A stretch of 52,759 bases of DNA from an uncultured Lewinella sp. (GCA_937873655.1 CALMYQ010000165.1:1-52759), one strand, 5' to 3'; positions 17,640 to 25,885 are shown, counted from the stretch's first letter. The notes: generated by a model from the letters alone, not told the origin. A program made the numbers and translations.

Positions 17640-17712
17640 TGATTCGGCTGGGATTCGAACCCAGGGCCCATACATTAAAAGTGTATTGCTCTACCAGCTG
17701 AGCTACCGAATC
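17640..17712 (-). tRNA. tRNA-Lys (anticodon UUU)
   Basis: A complete 73-nt cloverleaf. The acceptor stem is GATTCGG/CCGAATC with discriminator A. The D arm is GCTC...GAGC, the anticodon stem ATACA/TGTAT holds loop CTTTTAA (anticodon TTT), and the T arm is CTGGG-TTCGAAT-CCCAG. CCA is not encoded, as in many Bacteroidota. It has its own promoter and terminator. Confidence 0.97.
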
Positions 17713-17734
17713 ATCCCTTTTTTAAAAAGCGCTG

Positions 17735-17766
17735 CAAAGATAAGTTCCTTTCCGCCAAATAAACAA
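17735..17766 (-). promoter_or_regulatory. tRNA-Lys promoter
   Basis: On the minus strand: TTG (17764-17766), 21-nt spacer, TATCTTTG (17735-17742). It fits the Bacteroidota TTTG-N19-21-TAnnTTTG pattern and lies 22 nt before the mature tRNA. Confidence 0.7.
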
Positions 17767-17865
17767 GCAATACTATCACTTTTTTTAACACTTACACGCC
17801 AGGGCACTGATAATCAAGGCTGTATCGGGAAAAAAGGTTTGTAGTGGTTCTGTTTGAGATCACAA

Positions 17866-17896
17866 GTCAAGGGGCAACGGGAAGTTGCCCCTTGAC
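17866..17896. repeat. 13-bp perfect hairpin, 5-nt loop, in the tRNA-dinB spacer
   Basis: GTCAAGGGGCAAC and GTTGCCCCTTGAC around GGGAA. There is no U-tract on either side. It is the only structure I see in 17767-18058, which otherwise holds no gene. It could end the dinB transcript, whose stop lies 160 nt away. Its GGGGCAA core recalls the element at 42673. Confidence 0.65.
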
Positions 17897-18058
17897 AACC
17901 TCACAAAAGACCAAACGCAACGCCTTACGGACGCCTGTCAACTACCCAAAACGCACTTTACGAAGACGGCTTGCAAAACCAACACAAACAATAATAACCC
18001 ATTTAAACCAATAAAGAACCCTCAAAAGCCGGAGAATGGGAAGATATGAGGATTAAAC

Positions 18059-19132
18059 TTAAAACTCAAACCGCAACTGCACCCCCTCCCCCTCATGCTC
18101 CTTCAGCAGATTGGAAGCCGTCACCCCCAACAGGCGCACGGGGCCGATCTCCTCAAAATTGCTCTCCAGCAATTCAAAGGCCGTCGCTTCGATCAGGGCG
18201 AGCTCGCGGACTTCCGACGGGAACGACTTGCTCCGCGTGTATTGCCGGAAATCCGCAGATTTGATCTTCACCGTGATCGTCCGCCCGAAATTGTCGGTCT
18301 TTTTCATGTAGTCGTAAACGATCTCCGACAATGAGGACAGCCTTTCTTTCATGGCGGCCAGTTCCGTCAGGTCTTCGCGAAAAGTGCGCTCGGCGCCGAT
18401 CGATTTGCGGATCCGGTTGGGGTTCACCGGCCGGTCCTCTTCCGCCCGCACGATCCGGAAATAATGCCGCCCGGCCTTTCCGAACCGCTTCACCAGGTCG
18501 ATCTCGGTCCAGGTTTTCAGCTCCTTGCCCGAAAAAATGCCGAGCTTCCGCATCCGGTCGGCGGTTACCTTGCCGATGCCGTGGAACTTCTCAATGGGCA
18601 GTTTTTCCAGGAATTCAAGGGCGTCCTCCGGCAGGATCACCTTGATGCCGTTCGGCTTGTTGATGTCGGACGCCACCTTGGCCAGGAATTTATTGAAGGA
18701 CACGCCGGCCGAAGCGGTCAATCCGGTCGTCTCGTGAATGCGCTTCCGGATCTCCTCCGCGATCAGCGTTGCCGACAACGGGCCGGTCTTCGGCGCCGTC
18801 ACGTCCAGATAGGCCTCGTCCAGGGAAAGAGGTTCCACCAGATCGGAGTATTCAAAAAAGATGTCCCGGATCTGATGGGATACTTCCCGGTATACGTCAA
18901 AACGGGATTTCACAAAAACCAGGTCCGGGCAAAGCCGCCGCGCCGTCACGCTGGGCATCGCCGAACGGACGCCGAATTGCCGGGCCTCATAACTGGCCGA
19001 AGCCACCACGCCGCGCATGCCCGATCCGCCGACGGCAACAGGCTTCCCCTTCAGCTCAGGGAAATCCCGCTGTTCGATAGAGGCGTAAAACGCGTCCATG
19101 TCAATATGGATGATCTTCCGGCCCGATATCAT
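18059..19132 (-). CDS. dinB: DNA polymerase IV (Y-family translesion polymerase)
   Basis: 357 aa, the normal length for DinB. IIHIDMDAFYASIEQRD near the N-terminus carries the first metal ligand Asp, and PLSLDEAYLDVT carries the catalytic Asp-Glu pair (about 105-115). The helix-hairpin-helix HGIGKVTADRMRKLGI is in the thumb, and a C-terminal little-finger domain follows. No QxSLF-type clamp-binding motif is obvious at the C-terminus, which reads VQLRFEF; LRFEF may be a divergent version. It copies damaged templates with low fidelity. No LexA box could be recognised upstream, where the space is taken by repeats. Confidence 0.96.
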   Translation of the reverse strand: MISGRKIIHIDMDAFYASIEQRDFPELKGKPVAVGGSGMRGVVASASYEARQFGVRSAMPSVTARRLCPDLVFVKSRFDVYREVSHQIRDIFFEYSDLVEPLSLDEAYLDVTAPKTGPLSATLIAEEIRKRIHETTGLTASAGVSFNKFLAKVASDINKPNGIKVILPEDALEFLEKLPIEKFHGIGKVTADRMRKLGIFSGKELKTWTEIDLVKRFGKAGRHYFRIVRAEEDRPVNPNRIRKSIGAERTFREDLTELAAMKERLSSLSEIVYDYMKKTDNFGRTITVKIKSADFRQYTRSKSFPSEVRELALIEATAFELLESNFEEIGPVRLLGVTASNLLKEHEGEGVQLRFEF

Positions 19133-19152
19133 AGGTTTATGTTGGTCGTACG

Positions 19153-19205
19153 CCCGGATTCTTAAGCCCTAAGCCTGCCCGCGGCAGGCAGGGATTGAGA
19201 AGCCT
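19153..19205. repeat. Dispersed element, copy 1 (second copy at 36462-36516)
   Basis: Begins GGATTCTTAAGCC, continues with a GC palindrome (CCTGCCCGCGGCAGG) and ends GCAGGGATTGAGAAGCCT. The same blocks, on the opposite strand, occur near 36462-36516. It lies about 20 nt upstream of the dinB start codon. Confidence 0.75.
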
Positions 19206-19222
19206 TTGCGGGATTCCGATCC

Positions 19223-19436
19223 GGCTTACCAATCGGCCTGTCCTCAGGGCCAGGCTCGCTTAGTAATCCGCCCGCCCCACTTACGACTTACAACTTACGA
19301 CTTACCAGGCTTACCAGGCTTACCAATCGGCCTGTCCTCAGGGCCAGGCTCGCTTAGTAATCCGCCCGCCCCACTTACGACTTACAACTTACGACTTACA
19401 ACTTACAACTTACAACTTACGACTTACAACTTACAA
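19223..19436. repeat. 83-bp direct repeat and CTTAC-A/G-A array overlapping a gene end
   Basis: An 83-bp segment is repeated exactly (19223-19305, 19317-19399). It contains a GCCTG...CAGGC inverted repeat and ends in ACTTACGACTTACAACTTACG-type decamers, which then continue to 19436. The array runs into the T9SS metalloprotease-like gene, whose last residues and TAA stop it encodes. Confidence 0.9.
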
Positions 19437-21024
19437 CCACAAAAATAACCATTTCCCCCGTCCTTTCCGAGCGGCCCCTGACCAAATATTGACCTGCCGG
19501 CAAGCCGTCCATCCGGATGGCATCAGCATCGTTTTGTATATTTTGCATGGAGACCCGGCGGCCCAGGAGGTCGAACAATTCAACGGTGATCCCGCCTTCA
19601 AAAGCAGGCGGAAGCCGGAAATGGAGCTGGTCGCCCACCGGGTTGGGATAAACCTCAACGGTCGGGTTCTTTTCGCCGGTCGTCACGGTCCGGACTGACG
19701 AAAAATTCCGCTTTCCGTCCAGGTCCAGTTGTTCCAGCCGGTAGAAATTGACCCCGGCGTATGGGGTCGGGTCGGCCAGCCGGTAATGTTGGTCCGAAAC
19801 GGATTCTCCGGCGCCGCGCACCCAGCCGACGGTTTCCCAGTCGCTGCCGTTCTTACTGCGCTGCACGTTGAAGCCCATATTATTGTGTTCGCTGGCTGTA
19901 GTCCATTGCAGCGCCACTTGCCCGGATACGGCTCTGGCCGACCAGGCTGAAAGGGTTACGGGCAATGGAACAAAGCCGTTCCAGCCTATGTCATAAAGCG
20001 CCTGCAGGGCCAGGCCCGGATTGTGGATCGCCTGGCCGTAACTCAAAAAAGGTTTCATTAACTGGCTGGAAAAGGAATTCTGATCCCAGTGGCTGTAGGT
20101 GGAACCGCTGCTGAAGGTGGTGGGTGTGTACAATTTGGCCGGCAGCCCGCCGTTGGAAGACATGGTGAGATCGCCCGCCAGGTACAACCCCGTTTCTCCG
20201 CCGACCGTACCGCCTTTGAACAGGGTGGCCAGCGCGGCGGATGGGTTGGCTTGATCCAGGATCTCGCTGCCGCCGCCGAGTTCGACCAGACGAGTAAAGA
20301 TGGTCGGGTTCCAGTTGCCTGAACTCAAAAATCCGACACAACCATGGCCGTTGACGCCGTCGCACTCCTGGGGACCGCTGCCGTTGTCAATTTCCGTTGC
20401 CCCCAGGAAACCGAGCGCGTGGCCGAGTTCGTGGAGGAAGACCGATGCGAAATCAATCTTGTTGAAAGGCGTGGCGCCGTCGGTGCCGTAATACCAATCC
20501 GACCGGCCGGCATTGAACACAGCCTGTCCTTCCGGGGCGGCGCCGTTGATATTGGCGTCGACCAACGCTTCCAGCAAGGCGACCGGAAACCAGGTAGCGC
20601 CCCAGAACGGCGGATTCGATGCCTGGTAGAAATTGGAAGGCCCGGCCGAACCCAGGGTATTCGCTTCCAGCCCCGACGACCAACAGGCGTCAATGGTGAC
20701 GGATTGGTTGGTGGTCAGCGCCGCAGCCCAGATGTCTGCCGCAAATTGAGCGGCCGTCTGGGCCTGTGCCGGCCAGGTACTGCAGGCATAACCGTACAAG
20801 GTTTGCCCGGCCGGCAGAAAATTGACCGAAATGCTCGCAGGGGTGAGCAGGCGCTGGCCTTCCGAAAAAGGCGGCGGGACATACATCGGTTCTGAGACCG
20901 GATTCAGGGGCAGCACGCAGACCGTTTCAGGGTTTGCAAAGGAAGAGTCGATCGACAACTGCCCCGTCATTGTTGTCAGGGATGCCCATGACAGCAATTG
21001 CGCAAAGAGGAACTTCTTTTTCAT
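19417..21024 (-). CDS. Secreted HExxH metalloprotease-like protein with type IX sorting domain
   Basis: 535 aa from MKKKFLF; it has a signal peptide (ending TMTGQ). Around residue 200 is FLHELGHALGFLG. The HExxH pair and the following GxxG resemble metzincins, but the third zinc ligand expected after the Gly (HExxHxxGxxH/D) is Gly here, so activity is uncertain or another ligand is used. From about 365 a domain with ERHNN-type motif (TASEHNNMGFNVQRSKNG) precedes a C-terminal sorting domain (VEVYPNPVGDQLHF... GQYLVRG), the type IX secretion tag. The last residues (VVVSCKS) and the stop are encoded by the adjoining repeat array, so the original end was probably a few residues earlier. Confidence 0.85.
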   Translation of the reverse strand: MKKKFLFAQLLSWASLTTMTGQLSIDSSFANPETVCVLPLNPVSEPMYVPPPFSEGQRLLTPASISVNFLPAGQTLYGYACSTWPAQAQTAAQFAADIWAAALTTNQSVTIDACWSSGLEANTLGSAGPSNFYQASNPPFWGATWFPVALLEALVDANINGAAPEGQAVFNAGRSDWYYGTDGATPFNKIDFASVFLHELGHALGFLGATEIDNGSGPQECDGVNGHGCVGFLSSGNWNPTIFTRLVELGGGSEILDQANPSAALATLFKGGTVGGETGLYLAGDLTMSSNGGLPAKLYTPTTFSSGSTYSHWDQNSFSSQLMKPFLSYGQAIHNPGLALQALYDIGWNGFVPLPVTLSAWSARAVSGQVALQWTTASEHNNMGFNVQRSKNGSDWETVGWVRGAGESVSDQHYRLADPTPYAGVNFYRLEQLDLDGKRNFSSVRTVTTGEKNPTVEVYPNPVGDQLHFRLPPAFEGGITVELFDLLGRRVSMQNIQNDADAIRMDGLPAGQYLVRGRSERTGEMVIFVVVSCKS

Positions 21025-21202
21025 CACACACTGAAATTTAATCAATAACTTGCAGTGTGCCGTTCATAGTGCCGTCAAAAGTGGAAGTACCGTCAAAATG
21101 CAGACAAACAGGCAGGTTCAACACGATATCGCCGTCGCCCGGCGATGGTTGCACAAAAATGAGGCAAATAACACGGTGAAAGATTCGACAAAAGAAACCG
21201 CA

Positions 21203-21245
21203 AAGCCCATTGCGGGCTTCACTTTAACCTTTAACCTTTAACCTT
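21203..21245. terminator. Hairpin and heptamer array after the STAS gene
   Basis: AAGCCC-ATTGC-GGGCTT (21203-21219) lies just beyond the STAS stop on the minus strand and is followed there by TTTGCGGTTTCTTTTG, a weak U-rich tail. Between it and the gene are three TTTAACC heptamers (about 21223-21245). A weak terminator for the STAS gene is the best reading. Confidence 0.5.
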
Positions 21246-21262
21246 GGCGCTTTACCCTTCCC

Positions 21263-21643
21263 TCACTCCTCTTCCTGCCCGTTCAGCTCCCGCTCCAGAA
21301 TTTCCATGTGAACGTATTCGATGGATTCCTTGACAGTGGGAATGATGGCCAGCACGGAATCAAGCCTGGAAATCTCGATCAGGCGTTTGACGCTCGGGTG
21401 CACAACACCCGTCAGGACAAAAGATCCCAGCTTTTTCCAGAGGCGATTGGCTGTCAAAATGGCGCTAAGCCCGGAGGAGTCAACGTATTTGACATTTCCA
21501 AGATCAAATATCAGGCTGGTTATCCCTTCGTTGGATAACAGTACGAATTCAGACTTGAGGTCAGGAGCCACCAGGGAATTCAGATTCTCTTCATCCAGGT
21601 GAAAAATGGTGTAGGCATCCTGTTTATCGACCGAAAACTTCAT
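21263..21643 (-). CDS. STAS-domain protein (anti-sigma factor antagonist type)
   Basis: 126 aa from MKFSVDK. It is a single STAS domain, with LIFDLGNVKYVDSSGLSAIL (about 50-70) matching the SpoIIAA/RsbV region whose DSSG serine is the phosphorylation site. Such proteins release an anti-sigma factor kinase or act in other partner switches. No RsbW-like kinase is nearby. The start is fixed by the promoter: the upstream TTG at 21676 lies before the predicted transcription start, so it cannot be used. It is divergent from clpC. Confidence 0.9.
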   Translation of the reverse strand: MKFSVDKQDAYTIFHLDEENLNSLVAPDLKSEFVLLSNEGITSLIFDLGNVKYVDSSGLSAILTANRLWKKLGSFVLTGVVHPSVKRLIEISRLDSVLAIIPTVKESIEYVHMEILERELNGQEEE

Positions 21644-21673
21644 AGATGGATTGACGAAAATTTGTTCTTTCCG

Positions 21674-21706
21674 CAAAAGTAGGAAGATTTTCCAATTAAT
21701 ATCAAA
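21674..21706 (-). promoter_or_regulatory. Promoter of the STAS gene
   Basis: Minus strand: TTTG (21703-21706), 21-nt spacer, TACTTTTG (21674-21681). Transcription would start near 21668, about 25 nt before the ATG. Confidence 0.7.
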
Positions 21707-21785
21707 TTGACGAATCTTTGTATGTCAAAAACCGCGCCGGGTGACTTCAAAACTGACAAAACGTCCTAAAATTGCGTTAAATTTA

Positions 21786-21817
21786 TTTGTGGCCCGGTTT
21801 TTCCTGTACTATTTTTG
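21786..21817 (+). promoter_or_regulatory. clpC promoter
   Basis: TTTG (21786-21789), 20-nt spacer, TATTTTTG (21810-21817): a full match to the Bacteroidota housekeeping promoter. The predicted start near 21823 leaves an unusually long leader of about 145 nt before clpC. Confidence 0.75.
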
Positions 21818-21860
21818 CGTTAGCACTTGACAGTTCAAAAGATATTGTGCAAAATTGCAT

Positions 21861-21875
21861 GTTGAACTGTTCAAC
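21861..21875 (+). promoter_or_regulatory. Inverted repeat GTTGAAC-T-GTTCAAC in the clpC leader
   Basis: A perfect 7-bp palindrome with a 1-nt centre, inside the predicted untranslated leader. A partial copy of the half-site (CAGTTCAA) sits at about 21831. It could be an operator for a stress regulator; no known box matches. Confidence 0.45.
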
Positions 21876-21969
21876 TTCTTGAAAGGCGGCTTGTTTAATT
21901 CTCAAGTTCGTTGTAATATTGTTTGACCCGAGCTATTTTGCTCTCTAAATAGACATTGCAGTCTAAAAC

Positions 21970-24522
21970 ATGGATAGGCAATTTTCACCAAAAGTAAAGA
22001 AAGTCATCAACAGGAGTAAGGAAGAAGCCTCCAGGTTGGGACATGACTATATCGGCACAGAACATCTTTTGCTCGCTCTGATCGCAGAAAAAGATAACCT
22101 TGCCGTGCGTGTGCTTGAATCCCTGGAAGTCGATGCCGGCGAATTGCGCCAGACCCTTGAAGATGCCGTACAGCGGCCCGCAACCAGCGTTGCGCCCGGC
22201 TTTACCCTCGGCCAGTACCCGCTGGACCGGCAGGCAGCCAAAGCGCTGAAGATCATCTTCCTGGAAGCCAAATCCCTGAAACATGAAGAAATTAATCCGG
22301 AACACCTGCTGCTCTCCATCCTCAAGGACAAAGACAGCAAGGCGGCCAAAATCCTGAATCAATTCGACGTGGACTACGATATTTTCAAAGCAGAATTGGA
22401 ATACGCCCGCCAGGAGCAGGACTTCAGCTCGGGCATGGACCTTCAGTCACAGGCCTCTTCCGAGCCGGACGAACCCTACGAAGAGGACGATCCTCAATCC
22501 CGGGGCTACCAGCAACGGAAAGGCGCCGCCAAATCCCGTACCCCGGTCCTCGACAACTTCGGCAGGGACATCACCAAACTGGCAGAGGAAAGTAAACTGG
22601 ACCCCATCATCGGCCGTGAAAACGAGATCGAAAGGGTGTCCCAGATCCTCAGCCGCCGCAAAAAGAACAACCCGATCCTCATCGGTGAACCCGGCGTAGG
22701 CAAAACCGCCATCGTCGAAGGCCTCGCCCTCCGGATCATCCAGAAAAAGGTTTCCCGCACCTTGTTCAACAAGCGCATCGTTATGCTGGACCTGGCTGCC
22801 CTCGTAGCCGGCACCAAATACCGCGGCCAGTTCGAGGAACGAATGAAAGCCATTATGAACGAATTGGAAAAATCCCGCGATGTCATCCTCTTTATCGATG
22901 AAATCCATACCATCGTGGGTGCGGGCGGCGCTACCGGCTCCCTCGACGCTTCCAATATCTTCAAACCGGCCCTGGCCCGCGGCGAGCTCCAGTGCATCGG
23001 CGCTTCAACACTCGACGAATACCGCCAGCACATCGAAAAGGACGGCGCCCTCGACCGCCGGTTCCAGAAAGTGATGGTCGATCCGCCTTCAGCCGAAGAA
23101 GCCGTCCATATCCTTTACAACATCAAGCCCAAATACGAGGAATTCCACAACGTGAACTACTCGGATGAGGCGATCCAGGCCTGCGTCAAGCTGAGCGACC
23201 GGTACATCACCGACCGCTTCCTGCCGGACAAGGCCATCGACGTGCTGGATGAAGTGGGCGCCCGCGTTCACCTCAAGAACATCCACGTCCCCGAACATAT
23301 CGAAGAACTGGAAAAACAGATCGAGGACCTGAAAGAAAAGAAAAACCAGGCCGTCAAAGATCAGCAGTACGAAAAAGCAGCCGACCTGCGCGACAAGGAA
23401 TCCAAACTCCAGCGCCAGCTTGAATTCGCCAAGGTGCAATGGGAAGAGGAAGCCAAGACCAAGCGCTACCCGGTAGAGGAAGAGGATATCGCAGAAGTGG
23501 TTTCCATGATGACCGGCATCCCCGTGAAACGGGTGGCCCAAAGCGAAAGCAAGAAACTGGTCACCATGGGCAAAGACCTCCAGCATGTCATTATCGGCCA
23601 GAACGAAGCCATCGAAAAGATCACCAAAGCCATCCAGCGGAACCGCGTCGGCCTCAAGGATCCGACCAAACCGATCGGCTCTTTCATCTTCCTGGGCCCG
23701 ACGGGCGTAGGTAAGACGGAACTTGCAAAGGCCCTGGCGCGTTATCTGTTTGATTCGGACGATGCGTTGATCCGGATCGATATGAGCGAATATATGGAGA
23801 AATTCTCCGTGAGCCGCCTCATCGGCGCGCCTCCGGGATACATCGGTTATGAGGAAGGCGGCCAGCTGACGGAAAAAGTCCGCCGCAAACCCTACTCGGT
23901 TGTCCTGCTCGACGAGATCGAAAAGGCCCACCCCGATGTGTACAACATCCTGCTGCAGGTGCTCGACGACGGTCAGTTGACCGACAGCCTCGGCAGAAAA
24001 GTGGATTTCAAGAATACCCTCGTCATTATGACCTCCAACATCGGCGTTCGCCAGTTGAAGGACTTCGGCCAGGGCGTCGGTTTTGCCACCAAAGCGCGCC
24101 AGGAAGCCGCCGAGGATGTGTCCAAGACCGTGATCCAGAACGCCCTCAAGCGGACGTTCTCTCCGGAATTCCTCAACCGGATCGACGATGTGGTGATCTT
24201 CAATGCACTGGGCCAGGAAGAGATCTTCAAGATCATCGATATCTCCCTCAGCCAGTTGCACAAGCGGTTGGCTGAAATGACCTATACGCTGACCCTGTCG
24301 GAAGAAGCCAAAAGGTTTGTCGCTGACAAAGGCTTCGACCCGCAATTCGGCGCGCGGCCGCTGCACAGGGCCATCCAGAAATATCTGGAAGACCCGCTGG
24401 CCGAGTTCATCCTCAGCGAATCGCCGCCCGAAAACAGCGTCCTGGAAGCTGTGATGAACGAGGACAATACCGAGCTCAGCATCGTCATTTCCAAACCGGT
24501 AAATACGGACGTGGAGGAATAA
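21970..24522 (+). CDS. clpC: ATP-dependent Clp protease ATP-binding subunit ClpC
   Basis: 850 aa, as expected for ClpC. Two Clp N repeats (about 1-150, GTEHLLLALI and NPEHLLLSIL), AAA+ module 1 with Walker A GEPGVGKT (about 239) and Walker B VILFIDEIHT. A UVR-type middle coiled coil lies at about 445-485 (LEKQIEDLKEKKNQAV). AAA+ module 2 has Walker A GPTGVGKTE (about 575) and the sensor and C-terminal D2-small domain. It unfolds proteins and feeds them to ClpP; ClpP is not in this window. A GARP-like arginine finger region (FGARPLHRAIQ) is present near the C-terminus. It has its own promoter, a long leader and a repeat array directly after the stop. Confidence 0.98.
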   Translation: MDRQFSPKVKKVINRSKEEASRLGHDYIGTEHLLLALIAEKDNLAVRVLESLEVDAGELRQTLEDAVQRPATSVAPGFTLGQYPLDRQAAKALKIIFLEAKSLKHEEINPEHLLLSILKDKDSKAAKILNQFDVDYDIFKAELEYARQEQDFSSGMDLQSQASSEPDEPYEEDDPQSRGYQQRKGAAKSRTPVLDNFGRDITKLAEESKLDPIIGRENEIERVSQILSRRKKNNPILIGEPGVGKTAIVEGLALRIIQKKVSRTLFNKRIVMLDLAALVAGTKYRGQFEERMKAIMNELEKSRDVILFIDEIHTIVGAGGATGSLDASNIFKPALARGELQCIGASTLDEYRQHIEKDGALDRRFQKVMVDPPSAEEAVHILYNIKPKYEEFHNVNYSDEAIQACVKLSDRYITDRFLPDKAIDVLDEVGARVHLKNIHVPEHIEELEKQIEDLKEKKNQAVKDQQYEKAADLRDKESKLQRQLEFAKVQWEEEAKTKRYPVEEEDIAEVVSMMTGIPVKRVAQSESKKLVTMGKDLQHVIIGQNEAIEKITKAIQRNRVGLKDPTKPIGSFIFLGPTGVGKTELAKALARYLFDSDDALIRIDMSEYMEKFSVSRLIGAPPGYIGYEEGGQLTEKVRRKPYSVVLLDEIEKAHPDVYNILLQVLDDGQLTDSLGRKVDFKNTLVIMTSNIGVRQLKDFGQGVGFATKARQEAAEDVSKTVIQNALKRTFSPEFLNRIDDVVIFNALGQEEIFKIIDISLSQLHKRLAEMTYTLTLSEEAKRFVADKGFDPQFGARPLHRAIQKYLEDPLAEFILSESPPENSVLEAVMNEDNTELSIVISKPVNTDVEE

Positions 24523-24531
24523 ATCGAATTT

Positions 24532-24608
24532 TAGTCGTAAGTCATAAGTTGTAAGTCGTAAGTGGATACTTACCAAACTTACGACTTATGACTGGCGACT
24601 CATGACTG
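24532..24608. repeat. GTCGTAAGTCATAAG array with inverted second half, clpC-infC spacer
   Basis: Units of AAGTCGT/AAGTCAT/AAGTTGT are followed, after GGATACTTACCAA, by the inverse units ACTTACGACTTATGACT and TGACTGGCGACTCATGACT. The two halves could fold into an imperfect hairpin of about 17 bp. It carries TAA in several plus-strand frames. The same unit family occurs at 19223-19436 and 25262-25375. Confidence 0.85.
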
Positions 24609-24653
24609 ATATTCGCACCTAAACAATCTAATTATTAACTAAAAAAATAACTT

Positions 24654-25256
24654 TTGGCAAAGACTTTTGGTAACGATCCAAGGAGAAATAACGCAGATAA
24701 GGATCCGCAATTCAGGATCAACGACCAGATCCGCATTCCTGAAGTTCGCCTCGTAGGCGATAATCTTGAAGAAATCAGTCAGGCCGCCGGCCAGCCCGTT
24801 GAACCCGGTATCTATCCGACCCGGAGGGTCCGGGAATGGGCCCAAATGCTGGAAATGGACCTGGTTGAGATTTCTCCTAACGCCAAACCTCCGGTCGTCC
24901 GGATCATCGACTTCCGTAAATTCCTTTACGACAAGAAGAAAAAAGAAAAAGAGATCAAGGCCAAGGCCGCCAAGACGGTTGTCAAAGAGATCCGTTTTGG
25001 CCCCAATACGGACGATCACGATTTCGAATTCAAGGTTCGCCACGCCAAGAAATTCCTGGAAGAAGGCTCCAAGGTCAAGGCTTACGTCCATTTCCGCGGC
25101 CGTACCATCGTCTTCAAGGAACGCGGTGAACTGCTGCTGCTGAAGTTCATCAAAGAACTGGAAGAACTCGGCGCCGCCGAAGCCCTCCCCAAACTGGAAG
25201 GCCGCCGGATGATCGTGGTACTCTCCCCCCGCAAGGTCGCCGGTAAGAAAGCCTGA
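24654..25256 (+). CDS. infC: Translation initiation factor IF-3, TTG start
   Basis: 200 aa: N-terminal domain (FRINDQIRIPEVRLVGDN), basic linker helix (KFLYDKKKKEKEIKAKAAK) and C-terminal domain (VKEIRFGPNTDDHDFEFKVRHAKKFLEEG). Between VGDN and GIYPT there is an insertion of about 12 residues compared with the short form. The start must be the TTG, because an in-frame TAA lies two codons upstream and no in-frame ATG occurs until the middle of the N-domain. A non-AUG start is a known device by which IF-3 limits its own synthesis. The upstream sequence is A-rich (ACTAAAAAAATAACT), with no Shine-Dalgarno site. Confidence 0.95.
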   Translation: MAKTFGNDPRRNNADKDPQFRINDQIRIPEVRLVGDNLEEISQAAGQPVEPGIYPTRRVREWAQMLEMDLVEISPNAKPPVVRIIDFRKFLYDKKKKEKEIKAKAAKTVVKEIRFGPNTDDHDFEFKVRHAKKFLEEGSKVKAYVHFRGRTIVFKERGELLLLKFIKELEELGAAEALPKLEGRRMIVVLSPRKVAGKKA

Positions 25257-25261
25257 TATAG

Positions 25262-25375
25262 GCTTAAGTTATAAGTTATAAGTTATAAGTCGTAAGGCTT
25301 AAGTCTTAAGTCGTAGGTCGTAAGTCGTAAGTCTTAAGTTATAAGTCGGGATCCTGCTTACGACTTACGACTGAG
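25262..25375. repeat. TTATAAG/TCGTAAG array between infC and rpmI
   Basis: Units of AAGTTAT, AAGTCGT and AAGTCTT run for about 90 nt, then an inverse segment CTTACGACTTACGACT. Several TAA stops fall in every plus-strand frame. It separates infC from rpmI, which are normally adjacent. Confidence 0.85.
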
Positions 25376-25687
25376 CTTTTGCGTAAGAAAAACCTCTTTT
25401 CGCGGTTGGAAGGGCTGTTTCCAAATTAGGCGAACAGGAAATCCCTACCCGCCGATATAGCGGTCGCGCGGTCCGTCACGCAAAATCTGTAACAATCGGT
25501 TTAAATATGGGTTTTCCGGCCTGTCGGCCCGGTATGTGATGCTCCGCATTTAAAGGTTAATCGCCCGGCCGGCGCCTCGCTTTACGCCGTCAGGACCAGG
25601 TGAAAGGCTAGGAAACAATTTTAAATTTTTCCTTGCGGAAACAAGAATTAAACCTATCTTTGCAGTCCGTTTCAAAAATGTACGACA
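25376..25687 (+). promoter_or_regulatory. rpmI upstream region with promoter
   Basis: TTG (25633-25635), 19-nt spacer, TATCTTTG (25655-25662), predicting transcription from about 25668 and a leader of about 20 nt. Between the array and this promoter (25376-25632) I see no gene. Since the leader is so short, an L20-type autoregulatory structure would have to lie elsewhere. Confidence 0.7.
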
Positions 25688-25885
25688 ATGCCTAAGATGA
25701 AAACGCATTCCAGCGCCAAGAAACGCTTCAAGGTGACTGGATCGGGAAAAGTGAAGCGCTTTCAGGCCAAGACCTCTCACCGGATGAGGAACAAGACCAA
25801 GAAAGCCAAGCTCCGCCTGCGTGATGCAACGCTGGTGAGCCCCGCAGATGAGGCACGCGTAAAACGCATGCTGCTCGTCGGTTAA
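25688..25885 (+). CDS. rpmI: Large-subunit ribosomal protein bL35
   Basis: 65 aa, full length. MPKMKTHSSAKKRFKVTGSGKVKR is followed by the conserved SHRMRNKTKKAK core, with a short acidic-basic tail. It is a structural protein of the 50S subunit. It is followed by rplT after 77 nt, forming the usual L35-L20 pair transcribed from its own promoter here. Confidence 0.97.
   Translation: MPKMKTHSSAKKRFKVTGSGKVKRFQAKTSHRMRNKTKKAKLRLRDATLVSPADEARVKRMLLVG

Noticed and set aside
17439..17675. Minus-strand open frame overlapping tRNA-Lys as an integrase remnant
   Set aside because: It has no integrase motif, its N-terminus is the tRNA itself, and no duplicated tRNA 3' end was found.
21050..21241. 63-codon plus-strand frame in front of the metalloprotease-like gene
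   Set aside because: No recognisable domain or promoter and it ends in the TTTAACC heptamers; no support beyond the open frame.
21820..21828. TTAGCACTT near the clpC promoter, resembling one arm of a CIRCE (HrcA) element
   Set aside because: The second arm, GAGTGCTAA, is missing at the required 9-nt spacing.
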